Origin: Budorcas taxicolor
Lineage: Eukaryota > Chordata > Mammalia > Artiodactyla > Bovidae
Assembly (NCBI RefSeq): GCF_023091745.1
Contig: NC_068933.1
Location: 21,456,001-21,520,000, forward strand
Length of the DNA: 64,000 bases
Reading direction: 5' to 3'
Shown: one piece after another, positions 33,276-44,669 of the stretch
Layout of the letters: each line of letters starts with the position of its first letter
Position numbering within the stretch: the stretch's first letter is position 1
The notes under the pieces: generated by a model
What the model saw: only the letters and a program-made list of their open reading frames with translations
What the model was told of the DNA's origin: nothing
Database searches by the model: none
Position numbers and translations under genes: made by a program

Positions 33276-33830
33276 AAAATGAGTGAAAGGTCTTATTCAC
33301 TAAGGCTTCTAAGTACAGCTTATTATTAATAGTTGTCATACTTTTTTCTCCTATGTATACTTATGCATATGCTGTTCATAGAATCATGTGTATTGCCTAT
33401 AGTAAATTGGAACTTTGAAGGTTTTGGATCATCTGAACAAGAACTCACCAGGATGTCAGTTGGGATAGAAGAATGTATAAAAGGATATTATTCCAATCGA
33501 GTTTGTAATGCATTGCTTGAAGAGTTAAGGCAATTTAATGCTGAGGATTATCCTTAAGAAGGCATATGCCCACCCTTCTTGCTTTTTCACATAGGAAGCC
33601 TACAGACTTCATTCCGTTTATTTTAGTAGGTGCCAAACTTTTACCAACTGAGTTTTTTTCCTCTGTGAGTCATGGGAGAGGGTATAAAAGAAATCTAAAT
33701 TGTGCTCCTTTCATTCTGACAGCATTCGAATACAGATGGAAAGATAAAAATAAAGGTATTAAAATGTATTCTGATGATAATGAGAAGTATGCAAGATTAA
33801 AAAGCCAATTAATTGAGGGCTAATTTAATT
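33276..33830. other. Unassigned sequence with short open frames
   Basis: Two open frames (33333-33557 and 33566-33823, different frames) lie next to each other. They have no recognised motif, no start context that stands out and no matching family known to me. I treat them as chance frames or an unrecognised degraded element. Confidence 0.35.
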
Positions 33831-33839
33831 GGGCAAGAT

Positions 33840-34185
33840 TTGGTAGAAGAGTTGGGGTTTGAATTGAGTGACTAAGAGGTAATCTCAGAAATAATGAGGT
33901 ATGATGAGATCATGTTGGTAGGGCTTTCAGCAAAAGGCTAAGATCTGATACTTTATTCCACAGCACATAAGAATTGATAGTGATTGTGAGCAAGGAAACG
34001 ATTTTGTGTAAGCCCCATGTAAGTAAGATTTAGTATGGCAGTCTTATGTTTAGTGAATTGTGTCAAGGAGAGTTTATGAGCAACGGGAATGCTATTATAG
34101 CCATCTACGATGTCAAGGAATGAGGTATGGTGGGGAGGAGGTGTGGAATTTTGCAGCAAAACAGACTAAGGATGAGAGAATGTAT
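33840..34185 (+). mobile_element. Ancient mammalian repeat, same family as 22.8 kb
   Basis: The blocks 'gagatcatgttggtagggct', 'gagcaaggaaacgattttgt' and 'gaatgctattatagccatct' follow in order the same consensus used for the copies at 22.8 and 45.3 kb. It is strongly diverged. Confidence 0.35.
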
Positions 34186-34651
34186 AGAGAATGCATGCAT
34201 GGATGATGACAGATGAATAAATTGATATTTCAATGCTAATTAAAGAAAACATACAGATCTTATAATAAAAATTAAATCCTCAAAATATAGTGGGATAAAG
34301 GTAGGAGAACATGTCTGGTTTCATGTCAATATTCTGGGCTTCCCAGGCTCTCTAATCAATGAGAAGTAGTTTCCTTTCTACTTTTTACTCTGCTTTCCTC
34401 TGCTATTCTTCATAGTCACATGGGCAGATTTGAAGCGCTCACTTTCCTTAATGTGGGAGAAAGAGCACAACCATACCAGGAAATTTCCTTTACAGCCAGT
34501 GAGACAGTGTCCTATAACATGTGCGCCAGAGTCCACAGAAAAGGATGCTGTCACTGGGCCATGCTGAGCTGTCAGAAGGACCAAGCCTTGCTTGGCCTCT
34601 GGGTCCTTACTATGATTATATTTCTCTGAATGTTGATTTCACTGTTGATAA
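34186..34651. other. Sequence without recognised features
   Basis: About 0.47 kb. No gene or repeat is recognised. Confidence 0.45.
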
Positions 34652-35145
34652 CTTTACTTAAACTCATGTCCATTGAGTTGGTGATGCCATCCAACCATCT
34701 CATCCTCTGCCATCCCCTTCTCCTCCTGCCTTCAATCTTTCCCAGCATCAGGGTCTTTTCCAGTGAGTCAGTTCTTTGCATCAAGTGACCAAAGTATTGG
34801 AGTCTCAGCTTCAACGTCAGTCCTTCAAATGAATAAACAGGACTGATTTCCTTTAGGATGCACTGGTTGGATCTCCTTGCAGTCCAAGGGACTCTCAAGA
34901 GTCTTCTCCAACACCACAGTTCAAAAGCATCAATTCTTTGGCACTTAGCTCTCTTTATAGTTCAACTCTCACATCCACACATGACTACTGGAAAAACCAT
35001 AGCCTTAACGAGATGGACCTTTGCTGGTAAAGTAATGTCTCTGCTTTTTAATATGCTATTTATTGGTGATGGATAGGGAGGCCTGGCGTTCTACAGTCCA
35101 TGGGGTCACAAAGTGTCAGACATGGCTGAGCGACTGAACTGAACT
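34652..35145 (+). mobile_element. BovB LINE with 5' inversion (twin-priming type)
   Basis: Bases 35062-35145 are the BovB 3' tail in sense ('tggtgatggatagggaggcc' to 'ctgagcgactgaactgaact'). Bases 34652-35061 are the adjoining upstream BovB sequence in antisense ('aaactcatgtccattgagtt' to 'gctttttaatatgctattta'). In the element the two parts are neighbours, with about 8 bases missing between them. The inversion junction carries the shared word 'ttggt'. This is the pattern expected from twin priming during one insertion. Confidence 0.88.
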
Positions 35146-35214
35146 GAGCATATTTCTTAAGTTTGTTATGAGGGATATTTAAGATAATTATTTCAAAGAT
35201 GATTGTTACAATTT

Positions 35215-35346
35215 TATTTTTTTAATGTTTATTTTTATTTTTCCACATGGCTTGTGGGTTCCTAGTTCCCTAACCAGGAATTAAACCCACAACCCCCTGC
35301 GTTGGAAGCATGGAATCTTAACTACTGGACAGTCAGGGAATCCCCA
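35215..35346 (-). mobile_element. CHR-type SINE, antisense
   Basis: It has an inverted A-rich tail (T-rich on +), then 'cctagttccctaaccaggaa', and ends in the head 'taactactggacagtcaggg' and 'aatcccc'. Confidence 0.85.
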
Positions 35347-36951
35347 TAATTGTTATAATTTTAAAACATTGTACAAATATACTAGTATTTAACACAGTGA
35401 GATAAAAAAATAAAATAACAGATTAGTGGAAATGGAAAAGGCAAAACTGACAGTTGAACCACTTTTTTTTTCTTTTTTTCATTTTAAGGATGATCCATAA
35501 GCACCTACCCAAAGCTATCACTTTCTATTCATATCCTAATAATCAGCCCAGCATGTTTAGGTAAAAGTCAATGAAGAACTTATTCAGTGTAGATGTTAGT
35601 TGATTTGAAAGCCATGGATTTGAACTGTAGGGACTGATATTGATAATAGTGCCTTTGATTGAAGTATACTTAGCAAACATCTAAACTGGAGTCTATGCCC
35701 AAGGTTTGCCTCATTCCCTTTTTTAAGTGAAATTTTCTCAGGGGAAATAATGAGGTAAGCAGTTAATGTTATAAAAGCAACACGGAACAAATGTAGCAGA
35801 AGAGACATAAAAAAGCACATCCCTTTGAAATTCCCAAGCGATTATGTAAGCATTTGGCTTGTTTCTTTCCCATCTTTGTAGATTATTTAATTTTTAATGG
35901 GTACAGATTTTCTGGATCCTCGCTTGTGAATTATAGATACAAATAATTGAATATAAATACTTTGAAAATGAAAGTTAAAAATTATGAAATATTTATCAAT
36001 TGGAATTAAATGTGTGCACATGTGTGTGTTTGTATGTGTTATGGTCAGACACATTTACTATTGTTATGACAAGAATAAATCCTTGTTGAAATTCATTTTT
36101 GAGGTTATCCAGATCAACACCTTTGATTATATCTCAAATTAGTGACTTAGAATTTTCATCCTTTTGAATATTGTTCTGTACTTAAGCCTTATCTCTATAA
36201 GAAAATAATAAGCCCGTTGATAGCAGGAAATGGGTAATCAATTTATTGGTCTCTCTTTGCGTAAAGAAGAGTTGAGACAGCATTTGGAAAGATGGTAGAA
36301 TTCATCTAAAGATAGCTGAGAAAGGGAAGTGTAAGTGCTAGAAATAGTATATTAATACTTAGGAGGAAAGCTTGTAGTGTAAAATAATCCCCAATTTGTA
36401 AAGAAAAGTAAGAAAATTTATAGTTTTGAAAAAATAATTATTACATATGTACTATATGTATATGTACACATACATCACATATTTTTCCTGATTTTGAAAG
36501 CTGATAATTAGTTTATAATATGTTTAATATTTCTTGAAAAATGTAACTCAATAATTAGAAAGATTTTTGGTTTTCCAAGATTAGAAAGCTTCAAGCCTTG
36601 GGGCTGAACTTGGCCCCCTGTTTATATACTTCAAGCAATTTTTTTTCCATATCTCCAAGTTTTGATTTTCCTATATTTTAAAAGCAAATGAAAACATCTG
36701 TAAGCTTAAATGTCAGCTTTTACCATAAGCTAACATATAAAGTACTTTACAATGTTCCTGGCACACAGTAAGTTCTCAGTGGTAAAATTTAAGAAAATTG
36801 CATCATGATATTGATGAAAAAGGATGATGCTGCAGTTATGCAAAATGATAAAATAGTATCACTTAGATCTGGTGATAAAGTGAATATTCATTAGCATATA
36901 AAGTAAATATTAAAGAGCTGTTCCATGCTGAGTGTGAGAATTCCCTCATTA
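35347..36951. other. AT-rich sequence, mostly unassigned
   Basis: About 1.6 kb. A possible MIR or L2 tail in sense lies at 36735-36785 ('tgttcctggcacacagtaag'). Nothing else is recognised. Confidence 0.4.
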
Positions 36952-37100
36952 GTCATTCAGCAAATGTTTATTTAGCACTTCCTTTCTACCCAGCGCTGTT
37001 CTGTGTTCTGGTGACAGGGCAGTTAGCAAGGCACAGAGTTCCTCATCCTTAAAGAGATCTGGGGGCCTGGAGGTCGGGGCTCAATTGTAAAGAAGACATA
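36952..37100 (-). mobile_element. Ancient L2-type 3' end, antisense
   Basis: The sequence 'cattcagcaaatgtttattt', 'agcacttcctttctacccag', 'cgctgttctgtgttctggtg' and 'cagttagcaaggcacagagt' matches the widespread antisense tail of L2-type repeats. Confidence 0.55.
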
Positions 37101-38094
37101 ACAGCTGCCCTCCCTGAGTTCAGTCGAGCAGAACACTCTCACCTATGCTCTGCATCACAGTATGTCTGGGAAACTACTTTTAGATGAATGAATGATATCT
37201 GTGAAAAGAGGTTACAACAACAGCTGAATGCTCTCAATTTCCTCCAGGGCAAATACTTGTAGACTCAAGTGTACTTTCGGTGTTATACCTGTTTGATGTG
37301 CATCTCTCACAGAGAAGTGACAACTACAAATAATTTCAGGTACTTCTAATTTTAAATGTCATATTATACTTCACCCAAATTTCAGAGCAAATTATTTCAA
37401 GATCATAGCACACTGCATATGATAGGTCAGGTGCTGAACTTGGCCTAGCTATACTTTTTTGATTCTTAGCACTCAGAGATGTATCATGCAAGTGGAAGCA
37501 CTGCAAGTGTTCTATAATTATGAGTTTTAGAGTAAGATTAATATTTATCTCAAGATTACAATGGGTAACGCTGGTATAAGCTTTTCATCCGTCATGTTTT
37601 TACACCATATATCTATTCTACTTCCTTCACTGATGCTTCAAGAATTTTCCTGCTAACTTGAGAGTAACACTGATATAAGTGAAAATGTGTTTTTGATCTT
37701 AGGTGGTGGTATCAGAAATTTCACAGCTAGAGGCAGTCATGTTGCAGGGTTAAATGAATAAATATCTGTAACTGTATTTACAAGATATCATATGAAGGAT
37801 AATATAAGGGAGCTTATGAAACACACACAATGAGTTAACAATATGAAATCAGGTATAGTAAAGGTCATGAAAGGCAGTAATATTATTTCAGAGGGAATAT
37901 TAGTGTGTAAAATTTTGTACATCAAGACTTTTTGATTATGAAACAGGGGAACATATTTGGTTCCGAAGTTCATGGTCAAACCACACAGAGAAAAAGTAGA
38001 ATTACAAAAATTATAGTGTGGGTTATATGAAAACACCATCTCCTTTGGGAAAGCACAACATTTCCCTACCCCAGAAGTGGGGAGAAATAGCTTC
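37101..38094. other. AT-rich sequence without recognised features
   Basis: About 1 kb. No gene or repeat is recognised. Confidence 0.45.
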
Positions 38095-38832
38095 TGTGGA
38101 TTATTTTTGTTTTTGTTTTTGACATAAAATTGATAGCTTTATTATACTTCTCCAATAACTTCTATGTTATTTTTATTTATTTTTATTTTTACTTTATTTT
38201 ACTTTACAATACTGTATTGGTTTTGCCATACATTGACATGAATCCGCCACGGGTGTACATGAGTTCCCAAACATGAATCCCCCTCCCATCTCCCTCCTCA
38301 TAACATCTCTCTGGGTCATCACCGTGCACCAGCCCCAAGCATGCTGTATCCTGCATCAGACATAGACTGGCGATTCGTTTCTTACATGATAGTATACATG
38401 TTTCAATGCCATTCTCCCAAATCATTCCACCCTCTCCCTCTCCCTCTGAGTCCAAAAGTCCACCATACACATCTGTATCTCTTTTGCTGTCTTGCATACA
38501 GAGTCATCATTGCCATCTTTCTACATTCCATATATATGTGTTAGTATACTGTATTGGTGTTTTTCTTTCTGGCTTACATCACTCTGTATAATCGGCTCCA
38601 GTTTCATCCATCTCATTAGAACTGATTCAAATGTATTCTTTTTAACGGCTGAGTAATACTCCATTGTGTATATGTACCACAACTTTCTTATCCATTCATC
38701 TGCTGATGGACATCTAGGTTGTTTCCATGTCCTGGCTATTACAAACAGTGCTGCGATGAACATTGGGGTACACGTGTCTCTTTCAATTCTGGTTTCCTCG
38801 GTGTGTATGCTCAGCAGTGTGGATTATTTTTG
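38095..38832 (-). mobile_element. Ruminant L1, antisense, with 15-bp duplication and probable 3' transduction
   Basis: The L1 body, about 38168-38817 on the minus strand, covers the end of ORF2 and the 3' UTR. The ORF2 C-terminus includes the familiar 'YTMEYYSAVKKN' stretch, read near 38660. The 3' UTR ends in an A-rich stretch (T-rich at 38168-38207). Beyond it lie 47 unique bases (38121-38167), then a second A-run (T-rich at 38110-38120). Perfect 'tgtggattatttttg' copies flank the whole at 38095-38109 and 38818-38832. An AATAAA on the minus strand at 38143-38138 lies 17 bases before the second tail. Confidence 0.93.
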
Positions 38833-39399
38833 AAACATCCACTGAGTTCTGTATTAGATCACAAAGTTACTACAAATGTTTCTTACAATATGTCTCAATA
38901 TAAGCTGAAAATCCCGTGTTAAAATATAATCCAGTGGAAACAATCCTACAGGGTAAAAACAAAGTCCAAAAAAATGTCACCCCTCCTCACTGAGAGAAGA
39001 ACCTAGACTCCTTAGCATGGGAGCTTATATGTGCGTCAGATCATTGTCTATCTGTATTATTTGATGCATCTACACTTTTGATAAGAACTAAACCTAGATT
39101 TTCCCTCTAGGTTTGACTGATCAGTGTTGTAAAATTCTCCTTTAAATGAGGCTGTGATCCTTTGGTATTGTCTCTTTTTGAACATTGCCATGACCTGGAT
39201 CTTGGACACATAACAGAGATAGCCTGAAATCTTTTTCCTACTTCAGAAGGCTGGTTATTTCAAATGTCCAGTCACTGGGCCACCTAGATTGCTGAAGTCA
39301 TGTCATTCATCCCCTCCTCACATTACCTCATTTTTCACCCCAGTGAATTTGCCAAAAGTAACTTTGTTTCCAAGTACTTTTTAAATTCTAGTATCATGG
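38833..39399. other. Sequence without recognised features
   Basis: About 0.57 kb. No gene or repeat is recognised. Confidence 0.45.
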
Positions 39400-39482
39400 G
39401 CTACAGGATGTGTACTCCATGGAGTAGTTGTGACAATCAACATGGAATCATGCACGTAATGTACTGAGCACAGAGCCCAGTT
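39400..39482 (+). mobile_element. Possible MIR 3' end, sense
   Basis: The order 'ggagtagttgtgacaatcaa', 'catgcacgtaatgtactgag' and 'cacagagcccag' resembles the MIR 3' half. It is short and diverged. Confidence 0.45.
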
Positions 39483-39618
39483 CAGTGGTTCAGTGATTGT
39501 CTGCACTTTGGAAAACCTGGGGCACCTTGAAAAAGATTGAGGCTGCCTTTTACCTTGAGAGATTGTGAATTAATTGGTCTTAGGTGTGGCCTGAGCTTTG
39601 GAATTTTTTAAAGATATG
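39483..39618 (+). mobile_element. MER5-like hAT (Charlie) remnant
   Basis: The start 'cagtggttcagtgattgtct' and 'ctttggaaaacctggggcac', then 'ttaggtgtggcctgagcttt', follow MER5A order. The 3' terminus is missing, probably cut by the next Bov-tA. Confidence 0.6.
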
Positions 39619-39626
39619 CAAGTACC

Positions 39627-39840
39627 AGACGGTGTGCGGTGGTAAAGAATCCACCTGCCGACGCAATAGACATGGGTTCAATCCCAGGGTTAGGAAAGGC
39701 CCCTGGAGGAGGTAATGGCCACCCACTCCAGTATTATTGCCTGGAAAATCCAATGGACAGAGGTGACTGCTGGGCTACAGTCCATGGGGGCCACAAAGAG
39801 TCGGACATGACTGACTGAGTGTACATACATGTACACACAC
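39627..39840 (+). mobile_element. Bov-tA SINE, sense
   Basis: The head is degraded ('gtgtgcggtggtaaagaatc'). The body and tail are clear: 'gggttcaatcccagggttag', 'ccactccagtattattgcct', 'gagtcggacatgactgactg'. Confidence 0.9.
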
Positions 39841-39856
39841 AATTCTATACCCTGAG

Positions 39857-40200
39857 AAAAAACACAGTTCAAAAAGACACATGTACCCCAATGTTCACTG
39901 CAGTAGTATTTACAGTAGCCAAGATATGTAAGTAATCTAGAAGGGGCGGATAGGACAAACTAAGAGAACAGCATTAACATATATACACTACCATGTGTTA
40001 AACAGAAACTCGTGGGAAGCTGCTGTATAATACAAGGAGCCCAGCCTGATACTCTGACAACCTAGACAGGTGGGGGTGTTGAGAGGCTCCAAGGGAGATG
40101 CTATATAGAGAGAGTTATGATTGTTTCGCAGTGTTATATGGCAGAAGACAACAAAACATTGTAAAACAATTGTCCTAAAATTTTAACAATAATAAAGTAG
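39857..40200 (+). mobile_element. L1 3' end, sense, internally deleted
   Basis: It starts in ORF2 ('cacatgtaccccaatgttca', 'agccaagatatgtaagtaat') and jumps at about 39938 into the 3' UTR ('aacatatatacactaccatg', 'gtgggaagctgctgtataat', 'catggcag-type tatatggcagaagacaaca'). It ends 'ttgtaaaacaattgtcc' with an A-rich tail. The ORF2-to-UTR jump shows an internal deletion of several hundred bases. Confidence 0.8.
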
Positions 40201-40854
40201 ACAGGAATATGGGAATCGCTGACCTGACACCTAATAAATGCTCCTAAGGTTAAATCTCCCTACTTCAGGTGGGCTTTTGATGAAAGCTGTGGGACCAAAG
40301 GCAGCACATGCTAATTTTAATTTCCCTGATATGTTGTAATATTACATAGGATATCATATAACACAGCATTTCTGTTTTTCTGTTTAAGGTGAGAACTTAA
40401 ATTATAAACACTTTAAAAAATACCCATAAAAATGCATTGTGCAACTTAAACAATTAATCACATCCTTTACTACATTGAAATAAAAAAAAACAAATCATGA
40501 GTCTGACAATTATAGGCCATTCAAGAGCTGACTTTGCACAATGTCAACAAGTAAAAAGATGTGCTGAAGCATTGCAATGATTTGCAAGTCAGCAAACAGT
40601 GATAGCAGCTGCTTTATAGGTAGAGGGAAATTGTACCTCATTTTCACCCTCAGGGAATATATGTGTTTAATTCATTTCCTGTTATAAATGTGAAAATGTT
40701 CATTAGATTTTAGAAAGTGTAGTCTCTTATGTACATAAAGCTGACGTAAATTAACTGATTAAAAGCAAGGATGCGCTGAGTTAGCCTAAATAACCAAGAA
40801 GTCTCCAGCAAGAATAGAATCAAAGAGACTCTGAATTCAAAGACAAATTAGTAG
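40201..40854. other. AT-rich sequence without recognised features
   Basis: About 0.65 kb. No gene or repeat is recognised. Confidence 0.45.
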
Positions 40855-40985
40855 AACTCCTCGTGCAATCCTCTCCTGTTGCAGAAGAGAAAATCCTTTA
40901 CCAAAGTATCAGCAACTTTTTCAAGGTCAGAAGAAGATCTAGCAGGGGAATCCAGAGTTAATTCCATCTTCCAAACCACTGGGCT
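40855..40985 (-). mobile_element. MIR SINE remnant, antisense
   Basis: The order 'gcagaagagaaaatccttta', 'agcaactttttcaaggtcag' and 'gatctagcaggggaatccag' follows antisense MIR. Confidence 0.5.
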
Positions 40986-41340
40986 TTTATGATTATGTGA
41001 TTGATGCTGACTTCCTGGAAAATGAGCTGCATTGGCTGCCAAAGCTTAAAAGTCCAAGTCTAGATTCCTTTATATCAGAGAAGAAAGCACATTCATTAAG
41101 GTGAAGCCAAAGCAAATATCGCAGAGATGAAGTCAAACAGGCAAGAGACTTCATTCAAAGTAATTGCAGTAATGGAGAGAGATCAGAACTGAGGCTAAGC
41201 TCAACTCTGCTAAAATAGAAGGTAGTGGTGGAGTGGGAGCAAATGGTGTGTATGTGCACTCACTTTTGCATGTATGTGCCCTCAGTTAAGAAGAACACAG
41301 ACCATCTTTGTTTGCTAATTGGCTTTACCCAGAAGAAAAG
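40986..41340. other. Sequence without recognised features
   Basis: About 0.36 kb. No gene or repeat is recognised. Confidence 0.45.
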
Positions 41341-41460
41341 AATGGAGTAGGGAATGGCAACCCACTCCAATATTCTTGCATGGAGAATCCCATGGACAGA
41401 GGTGCATGGGTGGGCTACAGTCTATGGGGTCACAAAGATTTGGACATGACTGAGCACGTG
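41341..41460 (+). mobile_element. Bov-tA 3' half, sense
   Basis: It begins 'aatggagtagggaatggcaa' without the tRNA head, then 'ccactccaatattcttgcat', and ends in the tail 'tttggacatgactgagcacg', which runs into a CA/TG microsatellite. Confidence 0.88.
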
Positions 41461-41482
41461 CGTGTGCACGTGTGTGCGCGCA

Positions 41483-41515
<33 letters not shown>
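41454..41515 (+). repeat. Alternating TG/CG then (CA)n microsatellite
   Basis: A purine-pyrimidine alternating stretch: first 'cacgtgcgtgtgcacgtgtg' with CG steps, then 'tgcgcgcac', then about 14 CA units. It grew from the tail of the SINE. Alternating CG/CA tracts are prone to Z-DNA. Confidence 0.9.
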
Positions 41516-41517
<2 letters not shown>

Positions 41518-41519
41518 GA

Positions 41520-42674
41520 AAAGTAAGCATTTTCTAGTAGTTCTACAGCTGCATGGTTAGGCTCTTATCTTCCCAGAGAGACTGGGAAACAGGAGCACTA
41601 ACTCTCTGCAAGAGAGACTCTGATATAAAGGAATCTAGACGTGGACTTTTAGGCTTTGTTTCAGTGAGGTGGCTCCCAGGTCCTTGAGAAAGGTATTATA
41701 TAACTAACAGGCAAGAGATTTTTAAAATGCTTTATAACTCACAGGGGCAAAGAAAGAATGAATAAGTGGTGAAATAATAATAAAAATCTATTTAAATATT
41801 TTTAATTTAAAATTTTAAAGATTAGGTTATGTATTTACATTTCTAATATCTTTCTATTACCTTGAGTCTTGAATGAAACAAAACTTTTGCTATCATCACT
41901 AAAATAAAAAGAATAAAAATAATGGAGAATTACAAGTTTTCTAATGTAAATGCTTTAAGAATAAGCAGGTCAAGGGCTTAGAGTTAAGAAGAAGCTTGTC
42001 TTCTTAAGTTTTGTCAAGCCAAGGCAAAGGTCACAGCTCTTTTAGTCAGAAAGAAACGTCCTGATTTAATTCTAGATGATGTCATATTTTTAAGCTATCT
42101 GTATATTAATAGTCACTTTATTTGATTTTTATAACAAATTATTAATTTGCAGCAAGCAAAGTGAAACTTATTTAGTGAATTAGAGTATTGAATCACAAAG
42201 ATATTAACAATCTGAGTAAACTGCAGAATTGACAGATAATAGAATCAAGATCAATCATAATCCAATGACTACAAGTCTTCAAAATAGCTAAAGAAAAGAT
42301 ACATTCTGTACAATTCCAGTTATGTAAAACTAAAAAATAAAATAAGTACACATATTTATAGTGTCTTGAAGTATATTGGAGGTTGATTGGAGACAAGAAT
42401 TATTAAAAGAGAGAGGTATTACAAACAAAGTGACAAAGGAAATATTTTAGAGTGATAAGCATGATCATTGTCTATATATCTATATTGTGATGATACTGTT
42501 ATGGTTGCTCACATATGTCAAAACTTGCCAAATTATGTACTCCAGATACTGTTTATGTCAATCACAGCTCAATGATTTTTTAAATAATGCTGAAAGTTCA
42601 TGTTTCATTGTGCTGTTGTGTGTCCAAATCCAGTGTGTCTTAATAACAAACATATGTTGAAAATTGTAGGAGAA
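41520..42674. other. AT-rich sequence without recognised features
   Basis: About 1.15 kb. No gene or repeat is recognised. Confidence 0.45.
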
Positions 42675-43047
42675 ACAGTTTTTTAAACTTTTTATTAATA
42701 TTTTATATTGGAGTATAGTTGATTAACAATGGTGTGTTCATTGCAGGTGTACAGCAAAGTGATTCAGTTATGCATATACATGTATCTATTTTTTTCAAAT
42801 TCTTTTCCCATTTATGTTGTTACATAATATTGAGCAGAATTATCTGTGCTATACAGTAGGTCCTTCTTGGTTATCCATTTCAAATATAGCAGTGTGTACA
42901 TTTTCCCAAATTCCCTTCTATCCACCCCCCTACCCCTCCCCTCTGGTAATAATTAGTTCCTTTTCTAAGTCTGTGAGTCTCTTTCTGTTTTGAAAATCGG
43001 TTGATTTGTACCATATTTTTTTTTTAAAGATTTCACATGTAAGTGGA
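42675..43047 (-). mobile_element. L1 3' end, antisense
   Basis: The run 'ttatattggagtatagttga', 'ggtgtacagcaaagtgattc', 'gtgctatacagtaggtcctt' and 'gtctctttctgttttgaaaa' is the reverse complement of an L1MA-like 3' UTR. It ends near 'cacatgtaagtg'. No target-site duplication was found. Confidence 0.88.
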
Positions 43048-43692
43048 ATTTTATTAGATTTTAAACCACAAATACAAGCCAATGTCTCTATTCAAAACAG
43101 GGGAAGAAATCTAATTTTAGTGGATGTAAGAGTGTTGTGTTAATTGGGTCATAGTTTCTCAATAGCTTTTTTTCTTTCTTAGTCCAGTCACACTTGCCAA
43201 AAAATATAGTAGTATTAGAAGCAGGATGACTTAAATCTTTTCATAATGCTAAAGTAGGTTGTATTGTTGAAAGAAATATTATTCTGCACTTCACAATTCC
43301 ATCTGTTATCTGCACAGGAAAATATGAATTTCAAGAGAAACAAAGTCCAAGTGAAAAGTCATCCGGGTCATTAAAAGAATTTATTTGGAATGTCATAAAA
43401 TTTGAAAGCCTTAGCCTCTAATTATTACCAACAGTATATAGACAAATAAAATCACAAAATGTTTCCTCTGCCCAGATTGCCTTCCCAAACGCCACAACCA
43501 AGAAGATACATTCTTCTAGCCTTTCAATACTCTTATTGAATCATTTTCTCAAGGCAGCACTATTTGAACCTTTCCCCCATACCAGTAGACCTTCCTTAAC
43601 TGTTTATATTCCACTTTTCTTTGTGTTTGCACAACCATCTGTACAAACATCTTCTGTAGTCCTGAGCCCCTTGATTTTAGTTATCTGTATCT
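43048..43692. other. Sequence without recognised features
   Basis: About 0.65 kb. No gene or repeat is recognised. Confidence 0.45.
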
Positions 43693-43742
43693 GCTGCCCT
43701 GCAGGCAGATTCTTTACCGTCTGAGCCACCAGGGGAGCCTTG
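43693..43742 (-). mobile_element. Bov-tA tRNA-head fragment, antisense
   Basis: Only the reversed tRNA-like head remains: 'caggcagattctttaccgtc' and 'tgagccaccaggggagcc'. It is unusual because SINE fragments usually keep the 3' end. Confidence 0.75.
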
Positions 43743-44504
43743 CCTATTAGACTTTTAATATCCCAAGAAAATGCAATGTAATATTTCACAACATCTTAAT
43801 CTAGAATATGCTATAAGATAAAAAAATAATAAAATGTTAACTAAACTGATCTGTTTGGAAGGTATATCCTTGGTTTGGAAAAAATCCTGATAGATCCCAC
43901 ATTTTCTACATTCTTCTTTTTCCACTCTATATGCTCTATAAATCTAAGTTAGTAAGCCTACATAAAATGCTGAGGTTCTGAATGTTCCCAGCTGATCTAT
44001 TCAAGTGATTTTAATCAATCTGCCACAAAAATCATAATAGTAACTGCAATTGTGTCGTATACTATATGTTTGATGGTATCAAGATGCGATACCACAAATT
44101 GCTTGAATAAATCAAATGAAAGAGACATATGGAGTGTGAATTCTGATAGTAACTCAATCACTAAACTAGAGTCACGCATTCACTTTAACCAATCTGATGA
44201 GACATCAAAATTGTTACATTTTATTCTTATGCTTTTTATATAGCCATACCCAGATTGGGCTCAATAAATTCACATTGAATTAAATTCTGTACTAGGTACA
44301 TAGCATCACCTGTTTACTTAATTCAAACAAATGCTTACTGGACACTTCATATTTGAAAATAATTTCCAGGTGGAAAGCTTTATAATAGGAGTGACTGGTT
44401 GCGGTGTGGAACTGCGTTGCTACTCTAGGTCATGCAATTATCTGGTTGTATGTACGGAGATTTAGGCACAGGTAACTTGAAACTAACATTTTATTCCAAT
44501 TATT
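43743..44504. other. AT-rich sequence, mostly unassigned
   Basis: A very diverged L2-like antisense tail may lie near 44320-44360 ('attcaaacaaatgcttactg'). Nothing else is recognised. Confidence 0.4.
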
Positions 44505-44640
44505 TCTTAAATATTTACTTTGTTCAAATGCTTTGCTAGTGCCTGGAAATAAATGACAAAATCAAGCACTGTTTTTTTCCTATGGAGTTTATATATATGA
44601 ATCAAATAATCATATAAAGCCGGAGGAAAAACTCAATTAT
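44505..44640 (-). mobile_element. Possible L2-type 3' end, antisense
   Basis: It reads 'aatatttactttgttcaaat', 'gctttgctagtgcctggaaa' and 'tcctatggagtttatatata', similar to antisense L2-type tails. It is diverged. Confidence 0.4.
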
Positions 44641-44669
44641 GATAATTGTCCCAAACGAGAGAAAAACTA

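Noticed and set aside
33333..33823. Two neighbouring open frames of 74 and 85 codons
   Set aside because: They have different frames, no recognised motif, no promoter or splice context, and are within the length expected by chance in AT-rich DNA.
42675..43047. A search for target duplications around the antisense L1
   Set aside because: The flanks share only short A/T-rich words such as 'ttttaaac', which are not convincing in this composition.
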